52,361 nucleotides of DNA, taken from Defluviitaleaceae bacterium (GTDB lineage Bacteria; Bacillota; Clostridia; Lachnospirales; WRAA01). The notes under the pieces were generated by a model. It saw nothing but the letters and a program-made list of their open reading frames with translations, did not search any database and had not been told where the DNA came from. Positions within the stretch are counted from its first letter, which is position 1; every line of letters begins with the position of its first letter. The DNA lies in contig WRAW01000008.1 of assembly GCA_009780015.1 (NCBI GenBank), positions 1 through 52,361 of the forward strand, read 5' to 3'. The position numbers and the translations under genes are program-made. Below are positions 19,199 through 28,733 of this stretch, one piece after another.

Positions 19199-20734
19199 TT
19201 ATGGATTATTCCATTTTCGTCCGTCGCGGCCAATCAGACTGTCCGCGGCCTTAGGCCCCCAAGAGCCGCTTGGATAGTTTGGAAAATCCCGGGGTCTGGT
19301 CTGGGCCCACGCTTCCAGTACCGGCGTGTACAAAGCCCAGGACGCTTCCACGCCGTCACGGTGGGCAAACAGGGTTTGGTCGCCCATGAGGGCGTCCAGA
19401 AGCAGGCGCTCATAGCCGCTGGCAGAACTGGCGCCAAAGGCTGTGGCATACTGGAAATCCATTACCACAGGGCACACGTTTGTAAATGGCCCGGGAACTT
19501 TCGCGCCGAACCGCAGAGAAATGCCTTCGTTTGGCTGAATTCGCATAATTAGCAGATTGGGCTGGATTTCACTGTCCTGATTCATGTGAATACGGTCAAA
19601 AAACAACATGGGCGGCTGTTTAAACTGGATTGCGATTTCCGTTACGCGTTTTGCCAGTCGTTTTCCGGCCCGCAGATAGATTGGCACTCCGGCCCAGCGC
19701 CAGTTTTCGATTTCCAGATTCAAGGCGGCAAAGGTTTCTGTGGCGGAGTCCGGGTTTACCCGGTCTTCCTCACGATAGCCCAGCAATTGATGGCCGTCTA
19801 AATTGCCCAGCGCGTATTGTCCGCGTACCGTGTTTTCTATAGCTATAGGCTTTATGGCTCGCCATACCTTTAATTTCTCGCTGCGCACGGCATCCGCTTC
19901 CAGGGAGATCGGGGGTTCCATAGCTACAAGTGAAAGCAGCTCCATAATATGGTTCTGAACAACATCCCGCAGCGCCCCCGCTTTTTCATAAAAAGAACCT
20001 CGGCCTTCCACGCCCAGGGTTTCCGCCGCGGTAATTTGAATATTGTCAATATAATTGCGGTTCCATACCGATTCAAAAATACCGTTGGCAAAACGAAACA
20101 CCAGGATGTTTTGAACAGTCTCCTTGCCAAGATAATGATCGATGCGGAAAATCTGATCCTCATTGAAAACCTGGTTTACATGGTCGTTCAACTGCTTGGC
20201 CGACACCAAGTCACGGCCAAAAGGCTTCTCAATAATAATGCGGGCGTAACCTTTTTCAGAACGGGCCAGACCATGTCCGCCAAGCTGCCTGACAATGCCG
20301 GCAAAATATTCAGGCGCCACAGCCAGGTAAAAAAGACGATTGCCTGCGGTGCCGCATTCTTCGTCGATTTTTTCAAGGATATTTTTCAATTGAGTGTAGC
20401 CGTCGTCGTCGTCAAAGTCCATCGTATGGTACGTAAGCTTTTGAGCAAAGGCGTCGAGCGCTTCCGCCTCTTTTTGTCCGCCGGCGAACTGAATGATACT
20501 TTCCTTGATATTGGCGCAAAAATCCAAATTGCGGCGAGCTACGCCGACAATGGCAAGATTGGAGGGCAATAGACCTTGCTGTCCCAGATGAAAAAGCGCG
20601 GGCAGCAGCTTGCGCTTCGTTAAGTCGCCGGACGCGCCGAAAATAACGATTACAGCGGGATCCGGGACTCGCTCGCTTTTTGGCAGGGCCACATTTTCAA
20701 TTTCCGGTGCAATTCTTATTTCCCGTGCGGCCAT
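19199..20734 (-). CDS. zwf: Glucose-6-phosphate 1-dehydrogenase
   Basis: VIFGASGDLTKRKLLPALFHL, RIDHYLGKETVQNILVFRFAN. Confidence 0.95.
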   Translation of the reverse strand: MAAREIRIAPEIENVALPKSERVPDPAVIVIFGASGDLTKRKLLPALFHLGQQGLLPSNLAIVGVARRNLDFCANIKESIIQFAGGQKEAEALDAFAQKLTYHTMDFDDDDGYTQLKNILEKIDEECGTAGNRLFYLAVAPEYFAGIVRQLGGHGLARSEKGYARIIIEKPFGRDLVSAKQLNDHVNQVFNEDQIFRIDHYLGKETVQNILVFRFANGIFESVWNRNYIDNIQITAAETLGVEGRGSFYEKAGALRDVVQNHIMELLSLVAMEPPISLEADAVRSEKLKVWRAIKPIAIENTVRGQYALGNLDGHQLLGYREEDRVNPDSATETFAALNLEIENWRWAGVPIYLRAGKRLAKRVTEIAIQFKQPPMLFFDRIHMNQDSEIQPNLLIMRIQPNEGISLRFGAKVPGPFTNVCPVVMDFQYATAFGASSASGYERLLLDALMGDQTLFAHRDGVEASWALYTPVLEAWAQTRPRDFPNYPSGSWGPKAADSLIGRDGRKWNNP

Positions 20735-20756
20735 ATTAAGCACCTTCTCCGAATTT

Positions 20757-21359
20757 TTATATTTTTACAAAGTGGTTTGCGCCATGCTTACATATTGGGC
20801 AGATAAAATCCTGCGGCAGAGTTTCACCTTCAAGCTCGTAATTGCAAATATTGCAGCGATAGCCCTTTTTCTGAGTACTCTGCGGCTTGGGTTTAATATG
20901 CTGCTGATAATATGAATAGGTAACGCTTTCAGCCTTGCTGAAAACCTCGGCGTTTGTAATATCTGCCCTGAACATTGTGTGAGTGCCGAAATCAATAGTT
21001 TGCGTGACTTGAAATGAGATATACGAGTTAGTGTGTTCCGATAAATAAGCAACGCCGTTGCCGCTTCTTGAAAACCCATTGAAATCGGCGAATTTGTCAA
21101 CATCCCTGCCGGACTGGTATCCAAAGCGTTTAAATATTTCAAACGGAACCTCTGTCGTCAGCAGCGAAATGTTAAATTTATTTGTACGTGCGATGACATC
21201 GTGAGTATAGTTGCTTTTGCTGACCGTAATAACGCCGACAAGCGGATCCTCCGTTACTTGCAGCAGTGTGTTGATTATACATCCCGTATCTTTATTGCCG
21301 TCATTTGCCGTTAAAACATAGAGCCCATACCCTATTTTAAACAACGCCGCTTTATCCAT
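20757..21359 (-). CDS. Flavin reductase-like protein with C-terminal short rubredoxin-like domain (Hrb-type)
   Basis: MDKAALFKIGYGLYVLTANDGNKDTGCIINTLLQVT and CNICNYELEGETLPQDFICPIC. Confidence 0.85.
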   Translation of the reverse strand: MDKAALFKIGYGLYVLTANDGNKDTGCIINTLLQVTEDPLVGVITVSKSNYTHDVIARTNKFNISLLTTEVPFEIFKRFGYQSGRDVDKFADFNGFSRSGNGVAYLSEHTNSYISFQVTQTIDFGTHTMFRADITNAEVFSKAESVTYSYYQQHIKPKPQSTQKKGYRCNICNYELEGETLPQDFICPICKHGANHFVKI

Positions 21360-21458
21360 CAATACCACTCTCCATGAAATTTTTCCACAGCAATCATAAC
21401 ATTCCGTTCAGTCAATAGCAAGCTGAGATTTCATCAAGTGTGGATTTATATATATTTT

Positions 21459-22160
21459 TCAAGCCTTCTTCATTTCTATGAACAGCAGATGGGACTTAGT
21501 TATTGCTTTAATACGCAAATCTTCTTCTACGACCTCCATAGCGTCTCTTTCCTTTAATTCAACTGAATTAATGTCGGTTGAGCCCTCGACTTGTACAATG
21601 TAACATTGCCTGTCTTCTGCTACGGAAAAATCAAGAGTTTTGCCCTGTTCGAGCTCTGTAGCGTACATGTTTACGTCTTGGTTGAGTCTGACAGGAGCGT
21701 CGCCGTTACTGCCGGAAACTATGTGCAGTAATTTATTCTCCCGCGCCGTCCACTCGAATTTGTGGTCGCCATAGCCGGGCTCCAGATTTTTGGCGTCGGG
21801 CAGTATCCATATTTGCAGCAGTCTGACCGTTTCGTCGCCCTCGTTTATTTCAGAGTGAAGAATACCTCTTCCTGCGCTCATATATTGAACTTCGCCGCGA
21901 CGTATCACACCTTCGTTTCCTAAAGAATCCTTGTGTGTAAGGGCTCCTTTCACTAGGTATGACACGATCTCCATATCCTTATGGGGGTGGGTGTCAAAGC
22001 CCGAATGCCCGCTGATTAAATCATCGTTTAATACACGAAGAGCCCCAAAATTTACATTGTCTTTGTTGTAATAATCGGCGAATGAAAAGTGATGAATAGC
22101 ATCCAGCCAATTCATTGGTCTGGCTCTGTGCAGGTTTTCAACAGGTATATGTCTTATCAT
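21459..22160 (-). CDS. Pirin family protein
   Basis: FGALRVLNDDLISGHSGFDTHPHKDMEIVSYLVKGALTHKDSLGN, YMSAGRGILHSEIN. Confidence 0.9.
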   Translation of the reverse strand: MIRHIPVENLHRARPMNWLDAIHHFSFADYYNKDNVNFGALRVLNDDLISGHSGFDTHPHKDMEIVSYLVKGALTHKDSLGNEGVIRRGEVQYMSAGRGILHSEINEGDETVRLLQIWILPDAKNLEPGYGDHKFEWTARENKLLHIVSGSNGDAPVRLNQDVNMYATELEQGKTLDFSVAEDRQCYIVQVEGSTDINSVELKERDAMEVVEEDLRIKAITKSHLLFIEMKKA

Positions 22161-22297
22161 AATAATAGCCTCCTGATAAATGTTGAATAATATATGTGAG
22201 CGGATATAGTGATAGCTATAGCCGTGCTTTATTCAATCTACGGAAGCGGGGTTACTGACATCGCACCATCAGCAACCCCACCAACAAGTTGATATTA

Positions 22298-23824
22298 CTA
22301 ATTAACAGTATTGACCATTAATTTAAAATTTTCCTTTGTAACTCCGCAAACAGGGCAAATGAAGTCGTCAGGTAAATCTCCCTCGTGTTCATAGTTGCAA
22401 ACAATACAGAGATGCTTCACGGCGTTGGAAAGCGCCTTCTCAACAATGCCCTTGGGGCCAAGGTCATTGCTGCGGCTGTAAAAGCCGGTGTGAAGCATAC
22501 GTTCGGCTACCGGGCTAAGCGGCTTATCGTACTGCTCTTTATACACCGCTATGATGTCCGGGTTGTCGTGGCTAAAACGCAGCGTCATGTCGCTGTCCTT
22601 CTTGAAAAGAGCCGCTATGCGCGCTTTGCGGATGTCGTCGGACATTGGTACGATTGTCTTGGGCTGTCCTCCGCCGCCAATGCAGCCGCCCCTGCAGGCC
22701 ATGACCTCCATAAAGTCGAAGTCGCGCTTTCCCGCGGCTACATCTTCCAGCATCTTCTTGGCGTTGTCGATGCCGTGTACAACCGCTACGCGCACAGGGG
22801 TCCCGGCAATGTCTACCGTTGCGCTGCGGATGCCGTTCATGCCTCGAAGCTCGCGCTTGTTAAGGAAATCGCCGGAGGGATTTTCGCCGGTCACATAATA
22901 ATACGCGCTTCTGGCCGCGGCTTCCATTACGCCTCCGGTGTTGCCGAAGATAACGCCTGCGCCGGAAGCGGCGCCCATCAAGCCGTCATAATTGCTGTCC
23001 TGCAGGGCGTCGAAGTCGACGCCTTCCTCTCTGAGCCACTTGGCAAGCTCCCTGGTGGTCATGACGTGATCCATGTCCCGCATATCCGGTATGCCAAGCT
23101 CCTTGCCCGCGTCGCACATTTCTTCGCGGCGTATCTCAAACTTCTTGGCGGTGCACGGTGTAACCGCGACATTTACGATCTTCCTGGGGTCTATATTCTG
23201 CTTCTTGGCGAAGTAGGTCTTCACGGTCGGGCCTTGCATTCCGATAGGGCTTTTTACGCTGGAGACGTGCGGCAGCATATCCGGGAAGAAGGTTTCCACA
23301 AACTTTACCCACGCGGGGCAGCAGCTTGTAAACTGAGGCAGCGGCTTGGACTTGTTCACAAGCCTGTCAACCAGCTCGGAGGCTTCTTCCGTGATGGTCA
23401 GGTCGGCGGCGAAGTTGGTGTCCAGAACATAGTCCGCGCCCAGCGCACGCAGAGCCGCCACCACTTTTCCCTCTACGAAGGTTCCAGGCTCAAGCCCGAA
23501 TTCCTCTCCAAGACCAACCCTAACCGATGGAGACGTGTTGAAGATTACAATCTTGTCGGGATCTTTTATGGCTTCTTTGATGTCGGGATATTCATAGCGT
23601 TCGGTGATCGAGTTTGGCGGGCACACATTGGCGCATTGGCCGCAATGGACACAAATCGGAAGGTCGCCGGTACTTTCCAGATCATAAAGCCTTCCTACCG
23701 CGATATCGGTTTCGCATACGCGCCTGCAAGCGCCGCATTTGATGCAGAGCTCTTCGTGACGCATTATGGCGGGATTATTTGGGTCAATAGGTATACGAAT
23801 ATCAATAAACGAATGGATGCTCAT
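22298..23824 (-). CDS. [FeFe]-hydrogenase with N-terminal 2[4Fe-4S] ferredoxin domain and C-terminal rubredoxin-like domain
   Basis: CIKCGACRRVC / CVHCGQCANVCP; FTSCCPAWVKF; TPCTAKKFE; EVMACRGGCIGGGGQP; C-term CIVCNYEHEGDLPDDFICPVCG. Start Met with RBS AAAGGAG. Confidence 0.92.
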   Translation of the reverse strand: MSIHSFIDIRIPIDPNNPAIMRHEELCIKCGACRRVCETDIAVGRLYDLESTGDLPICVHCGQCANVCPPNSITERYEYPDIKEAIKDPDKIVIFNTSPSVRVGLGEEFGLEPGTFVEGKVVAALRALGADYVLDTNFAADLTITEEASELVDRLVNKSKPLPQFTSCCPAWVKFVETFFPDMLPHVSSVKSPIGMQGPTVKTYFAKKQNIDPRKIVNVAVTPCTAKKFEIRREEMCDAGKELGIPDMRDMDHVMTTRELAKWLREEGVDFDALQDSNYDGLMGAASGAGVIFGNTGGVMEAAARSAYYYVTGENPSGDFLNKRELRGMNGIRSATVDIAGTPVRVAVVHGIDNAKKMLEDVAAGKRDFDFMEVMACRGGCIGGGGQPKTIVPMSDDIRKARIAALFKKDSDMTLRFSHDNPDIIAVYKEQYDKPLSPVAERMLHTGFYSRSNDLGPKGIVEKALSNAVKHLCIVCNYEHEGDLPDDFICPVCGVTKENFKLMVNTVN

Positions 23825-23943
23825 AGACAGCGCTCCTTTAACCAAGCGATATAATCAAAGCACGACAGGTAAATCATACTGCTTATTTACCTGCCGTGCT
23901 TGTTGGCACAAATTATAAATTAGAATTTGTATTCAATACACTG

Positions 23944-24322
23944 GGGTGTGTCGACAATAGATTTTTCGGAATCTTTTTGGTCGATTATCTGCCACTCTTC
24001 GTCGGTTCCTCCTAGGGCGTGTTTTCAAACCCCATTTGGGCGTAATTTTGGTCAATTTTTCGCTGGACGTTGTCAGCGCCTCCTCTTGCGCTGGCGCTCC
24101 AGATGCTAAACGTGTGCCACCGGCACACAGCATCCTAGCAGAATCATGCCATTATGCGTCGTCGGCGCTTCCTAGCCCAGCAAAAAATTGCCTCAAAACT
24201 TCACCCAAAGCGGGTTTGAAAACACACCCTAGCGTACCACTGCGGGTACGCGGCGTCGTTACCTTCTCGATTGGCGAAAATCGCCTCAAAAATCTTCTCG
24301 AAAAACTATTGTCGACACACAC
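23944..24322. repeat. Palindromic element (outer), interrupted by a second element
   Basis: GGGTGTGTCGACAATAG... / ...CTATTGTCGACACAC; without the insert the core reads TCCTCCTAGCGTACCACTGCGGGTACGC. Confidence 0.85.
24015..24229. repeat. Palindromic element (inner, nested) with TA duplication
   Basis: GGGCGTGTTTTCAAACCC...GGGTTTGAAAACACACCC, flanked by TA (24013-24014; 24230-24231). Confidence 0.85.
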
Positions 24323-24337
24323 TAGCAGAGTCTGGAT

Positions 24338-24850
24338 TTACTGCGCCGGAAATGGGTCTACAAAAACCCTTGCTCCCAGTTCATTATCGAGAGCCAGCAG
24401 CATACCTTTGTTTTCGCCGATGAATCTAAGCTTATCCAGGATATCCGTTGCGCTGGCCTCTTCCTCGACCTGCTCGTTTACAAACCACATCATAAATTGA
24501 TAACAGGCATGATCCGATTCCTGCATAGCAATGGTAGCAATGTTGTTGATGCTCTGAGTGACTTTTTGCTCATGCTCAAGAACCATTCCGAACATTTCAG
24601 GGACATCCGCAAAAGAAGTGGGGGGAAGATCGATGGCTGCAAAGGCCGGGGCGGCGCCTCGCTCTAAAATATATTGATAGATGCGCGTTCCATGAGCCAT
24701 TTCTTCCTGAGCTTGTATAAACAGCCAGTTTGCGATGCCTTTTAGTCCCATTTGATCGGCTGAGGCCGACATGGCAAGATACAGATACGCCGAATAGTAT
24801 TCGGCATTTACCTGATTGCTCAATGCGCCCAGTAATTTTTCACGTAACAT
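24338..24850 (-). CDS. Ferritin
   Basis: LLGALSNQVNAEYYSAYLYLAMSASADQMGLKGIANWLFIQAQEEMAHG. Confidence 0.92.
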   Translation of the reverse strand: MLREKLLGALSNQVNAEYYSAYLYLAMSASADQMGLKGIANWLFIQAQEEMAHGTRIYQYILERGAAPAFAAIDLPPTSFADVPEMFGMVLEHEQKVTQSINNIATIAMQESDHACYQFMMWFVNEQVEEEASATDILDKLRFIGENKGMLLALDNELGARVFVDPFPAQ

Positions 24851-24862
24851 AGCTAATCTCCT

Positions 24863-25240
24863 TTAACGGACTTCGGTTTTCCACAGACCGTGGAGATTAC
24901 AGTATGCGTAAACCTCTAAAGATTTGTCTCCGGTACAGCAGAACTCGGCTTCGGGGGATTCGCCAACGGCAAGGTTTACCCGTTGACCGCCTTTTTCTGT
25001 CTTAACATAGATAAAGTCGATATAGTGTTCCTCCACCATGGGGTGCAAAACGCTTCCGACGCTTACGCTAAGGCCGTGTTCAGTCTTTTTTACGTCGGGA
25101 AGATGCTTTTCCTGGCTGGCCTCAACGGTGTTCGGCACAAGAAGGGTCATGCCCTTGCCGCAGCAGGCCAGAGGGCCGCCTTTGTCTTTTACCATTCCTA
25201 CGATATTGCCGCAGATATCACAAATAAAAAACTTTGCCAT
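24863..25240 (-). CDS. Desulfoferrodoxin / superoxide reductase
   Basis: CDICGNIVGMVKDKGGPLACCGKGM, LHPMVEEHYIDFIYV, CNLHGLWK. Confidence 0.93.
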   Translation of the reverse strand: MAKFFICDICGNIVGMVKDKGGPLACCGKGMTLLVPNTVEASQEKHLPDVKKTEHGLSVSVGSVLHPMVEEHYIDFIYVKTEKGGQRVNLAVGESPEAEFCCTGDKSLEVYAYCNLHGLWKTEVR

Positions 25241-25251
25241 GTTCTTCCTCC

Positions 25252-25794
25252 TTAATAGTTGATAACACGCAGTTCGAAATATGCCTGAGGATAGTCACAT
25301 ACCGCACAAAGGCTTGGCGCGGAGTTCGCGTCCACAATATGGCCGCAGTTTCTGCATATCCACACAGATTTTTCCGTCTTGCTGAAGACTTGTTTGTTGT
25401 TTACATTGTCAAGGAGCTTGAGATATCTTTCTTCATGATCCTTTTCAATATCAGCAACGCCTTGGAATAGGAATGCAAGTTTGTCAAAGCCTTCCTCTTT
25501 GGCTTCTTCAGCCATTCGCTTGTACATGCATGTCCATTCTTCGTTTTCACCTGCCGCAGCCGCTTTCAAGTTTGCGTCCGTCGAGGGGAATTCCCCGCCG
25601 CAAAGAAACTTAAACCAAAGCTTAGCGTGCTCTTTTTCGTTGTTGGCGGTTTCTTCAAATATTGCGGCAATTTGTTCGCAGCCTTCACTCTTAGCCTTGT
25701 CCGCGAAGTATGTATACTTGTTGCGAGCCATAGACTCCCCTGCAAAGGCTTCCCATAAGTTCTTTTCCGTTTTTGTTCCCTTTAAATCCGGCAT
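25252..25794 (-). CDS. Rubrerythrin
   Basis: [38 protein letters not shown]-term [20 protein letters not shown]. Confidence 0.93.
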   Translation of the reverse strand: MPDLKGTKTEKNLWEAFAGESMARNKYTYFADKAKSEGCEQIAAIFEETANNEKEHAKLWFKFLCGGEFPSTDANLKAAAAGENEEWTCMYKRMAEEAKEEGFDKLAFLFQGVADIEKDHEERYLKLLDNVNNKQVFSKTEKSVWICRNCGHIVDANSAPSLCAVCDYPQAYFELRVINY

Positions 25795-25854
25795 AACGTG
25801 TTCCTCCTCAAAGATTATATTTTTTAAGGCTTGTGGCCTATAAAACAAAATGAA

Positions 25855-26262
25855 TTAAATTTCTTCGGGGGTGGTCTTTTTGGCGTCAGTACAGTTCGAG
25901 CATACGCCAAAGAAATCTATCTCGTGCCTATTGGTCTTAAAGCCGTATTTATTCATGATAATATCAGCGAACTTATCATCGCAGTCTATCTCTACATCGA
26001 AAATTCCTCCGCAAACTTCGCAGATAAAATGATAATGAAAGCCAGTCTTTTTGTCATACCGAACCACGCCATCAATAACGATTTGCGAAATAACACCATC
26101 ATCTACGAGCTGGCGCAAATTGCGGTAAATGGTTGATTTGCCGACGATAGGGTGCTTTTTCTGAATTTCAAGATACAGTTCCTCTGCCGACAGGTGCTTA
26201 CCGAGGGATTTTATGGTATCCAAGATAATTTGACGCTGCAAAGTGCTGCGCTTCGTACTCAT
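25855..26262 (-). CDS. Fur-family regulator, PerR-like
   Basis: RQIILDTIKSLGKHLSAEELYLEIQKKHPIVGKSTIYRNLRQLVDDG; HYHFICEVCGGIFDVEID; CSNC; upstream of the peroxide/superoxide stress genes. Confidence 0.88.
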   Translation of the reverse strand: MSTKRSTLQRQIILDTIKSLGKHLSAEELYLEIQKKHPIVGKSTIYRNLRQLVDDGVISQIVIDGVVRYDKKTGFHYHFICEVCGGIFDVEIDCDDKFADIIMNKYGFKTNRHEIDFFGVCSNCTDAKKTTPEEI

Positions 26263-26339
26263 TTGAGAGAATCACCAACTCCCTAAATAAAGGCAAGGCC
26301 AGTCATGAAAATATATCTTTCACTTTTTAAGAGAGACTA

Positions 26340-26372
26340 ATTCTCATTTGCATAATAATAATAAATGAGAAT
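26340..26372. promoter_or_regulatory. Putative Fur/PerR operator upstream of the perR-like gene
   Basis: ATTCTCATTT-N13-AAATGAGAAT inverted repeat in an AT-rich region. Confidence 0.6.
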
Positions 26373-26438
26373 CACAATCCTGTCAACACCTTTTTTTACC
26401 TGAGATTTTGCCGCCCGGCATCGGCAAATTATGATAAT

Positions 26439-27197
26439 TTATATGGAATTAACTACTTCTGAAATCTTTTGTGCGGAAGTGATCTCTATTATATCTTCAC
26501 GCGGATACAGCGCTCCGCCAAAGTATATGCTGCGATTGTTTGCCACGGAGGGCTCGACCCTGTTTTCCAGAGCCGCAAAGTGAATCTGTGTAACGCCGGT
26601 ATAGCTGACTATGCGGGACACATTGGCAGGGGTAATCCCTGCTCCCGGCAGTATCTCTATCCTTCCCGCAGCGCGGCGCACGAGTTCCTTTATCAGTTCC
26701 ATGCCCTCGAATACCGAAGGGGCCTGTCCGCTTGTTAAAATGCGTGTAACTCCGCATTTAATCAGACTTTCGAGCGCTGCGAACGGATCCGGTGTAACGT
26801 CAAATGCGCGATGGAATACCGTGTCTCTGTTTCCGGCAATATCTACAAACTCGCGCGTGCGATCCTCGTCGACAGTTCCATCCTTATGCAGAAAGCCGAA
26901 GACGATACCGTCGGCATCGTTCTCAAGGAATATTTTGGCATCTTCCTTCATCTCATCGTACTCATAGTTGCTGTACGCGAAGCCGGCCTGGCGCGGACGC
27001 ACCATCGGTATCACCTTTATATCGGTCACATTTTTCTTGCACAGACGCAAACTGCCTAATGACGGAGTAAGACCGCCCAGGAACAGCGCCGAATTCAGCT
27101 CAACCCGGTGCGCCCCCGCCTGTTTTGCCGCGACGACATCCTCATAAGACCCGCAACAGACTTCAATCGTAACTTTCTTGTCCTCATCGACAGCCAT
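26439..27197 (-). CDS. cutC: CutC family protein
   Basis: IEVCCGSYEDVVAAKQAGAHRVELNSALFLGGLTPSLG; VIPMVRPRQAGFAYSNYEYDEM; VFHRAFDVT; start with RBS AGAAGG. Confidence 0.9.
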   Translation of the reverse strand: MAVDEDKKVTIEVCCGSYEDVVAAKQAGAHRVELNSALFLGGLTPSLGSLRLCKKNVTDIKVIPMVRPRQAGFAYSNYEYDEMKEDAKIFLENDADGIVFGFLHKDGTVDEDRTREFVDIAGNRDTVFHRAFDVTPDPFAALESLIKCGVTRILTSGQAPSVFEGMELIKELVRRAAGRIEILPGAGITPANVSRIVSYTGVTQIHFAALENRVEPSVANNRSIYFGGALYPREDIIEITSAQKISEVVNSI

Positions 27198-27222
27198 TAT
27201 TAACCTTCTTTCATGTATTTTT

Positions 27223-27272
27223 GAATCCGCATTCATGGAGGGCATTGTTATCTGTGCCATGAATACAGGTTC
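27223..27272. repeat. Short palindromic element (50 bp), family resembling the GAACCTGT arms
   Basis: GAATCCGCATTCATGG...CCATGAATACAGGTTC. Confidence 0.55.
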
Positions 27273-27363
27273 TTAGGCATTATAGCATATCAGTCCTATA
27301 TATACAACATATGTATCGCTCATCGTGAGCTATACGAGCCGCAAGAAAAATTAAAACTTAGTG

Positions 27364-27392
27364 TTGACTTATGACTCTTGTTGTTGTAATAT
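27364..27392 (+). promoter_or_regulatory. Putative sigma-A promoter for the ROK/ABC transporter genes
   Basis: TTGACT-17 bp-TAATAT upstream of 27534. Confidence 0.45.
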
Positions 27393-27533
27393 TATTGTAA
27401 TGAAATCAATTAATGCATAATATTAGTGTTATTGGTTATATATGCGCTGGTATAAATGTGTTATATGTTCAAAGTTGACATATTTGCTTTCATGATGAAA
27501 TTAAAGTAGCATTTCGCCATAAGGGGTATTTGA

Positions 27534-28721
27534 ATGAAAAAAAACGTAAAGGATGTGAGCAGCAATTACCTGGTGCTGAATTCAATCAGGCTGCACTACC
27601 CTGTCGCCAGAAATGAGATATGCGCGATTACGGAGCTTAGTACGCCGAGCGTATCCAGGATCGTAAACAAGTTTATAGAAGACGGATGTGTAAAGGAATA
27701 TGAAGCCGACAGCACGGGGGTGGGGCGAAAAACAAAGCTGCTGGACATAGAGGAAATGGCAGTACTGACCGCCGGCGGGGAATATGACGGCAAGACCCTT
27801 AAAGCCGCGATAATCGACGCGAAAGGAAGGCTGATCCGCTGTGACGAAACGAATTCGCAGTGCGTGACGGCCCTCGAAATGCCCGGAGCTTCGCCGGATG
27901 AGCTTACACGCGCTATATTTGCCGAGGTTCAGAAATTGATTGCCCGCAAAGGTATAGGTATTGACAAGCTCTTTGGTATAGGGGTCGCGATGCCCGGCAT
28001 AATCGAAAACGAGAGCGGCGTGGTACGCTTTTCGGCGAGCCTGTCATGGGAAAATGTACCGTTTAAGGCCATGCTTGAAAAAGTGTCAAAAGTTCACTGC
28101 GTTATAGACAACGACATCAAGGCCGCCGCTTACGCCGAGTATAGCAGTCGTGACTATAACTCTAAGATAACAGCTCTGCTGTATGTTGACGAAGGCATTG
28201 GTTCGGCCGTAATTGTGGACGGTGTTATCCTGCGCGGTATTACTAACAGCGCCGGCGAAATAGGCCACATTACCCACGATGTTATGGGAATGCTCTGCGG
28301 TTGCGGCAAGATCGGGTGCTACCAGACGAACGTCATTAACTCATTCCTGCTTGCGGAGGCAAGAAAATTCTCGAATATCAGAAGCGCGCGCGAAATATTT
28401 CAGCCGCAGATACGCAAGAATACCTGGGCAAGACGGATCGCCGAGAAATACATACACAACGTTGCGCGCTTGCTTGACAACATTGTGTGCGTATACAACC
28501 CCGACACAATCATTATTCTTGGCGAACTGATAAACGACGTGCCCATGCTATTTGAGGAGGTTTGCGAGGAATACCGGAACAACTCCGCCAGTAGCTATCT
28601 GCAGTACCCCTTATCAATTAAGAAATCCAAGTACAACGGCCACTCCCCTCTAATAGGAGTAGGAGTGCTGGCATCTGAAAAATTCTTCAGAAATGTAGCT
28701 CAGGAAAATCAAAACAGCTAG
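27534..28721 (+). CDS. ROK-family transcriptional regulator (NagC/XylR-like)
   Basis: N-terminal HTH (ARNEICAITELSTPSVSRIVNKFIEDG), ROK region GIGVAMPGIIENESG, GEIGHITHD, CGCGKIGC. Confidence 0.88.
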   Translation: MKKNVKDVSSNYLVLNSIRLHYPVARNEICAITELSTPSVSRIVNKFIEDGCVKEYEADSTGVGRKTKLLDIEEMAVLTAGGEYDGKTLKAAIIDAKGRLIRCDETNSQCVTALEMPGASPDELTRAIFAEVQKLIARKGIGIDKLFGIGVAMPGIIENESGVVRFSASLSWENVPFKAMLEKVSKVHCVIDNDIKAAAYAEYSSRDYNSKITALLYVDEGIGSAVIVDGVILRGITNSAGEIGHITHDVMGMLCGCGKIGCYQTNVINSFLLAEARKFSNIRSAREIFQPQIRKNTWARRIAEKYIHNVARLLDNIVCVYNPDTIIILGELINDVPMLFEEVCEEYRNNSASSYLQYPLSIKKSKYNGHSPLIGVGVLASEKFFRNVAQENQNS

Positions 28722-28733
28722 GAGGAATATTCA

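Noticed and set aside
22385-23854. 489-aa plus-strand ORF opposite the hydrogenase
   Set aside because: Shadow ORF of a clearly conserved [FeFe]-hydrogenase on the other strand; no recognisable domain and no RBS.
27280-27530. Possible riboswitch between cutC and the ROK regulator
   Set aside because: Long AT-rich leader but no conserved riboswitch core or clear stem set could be identified by eye.
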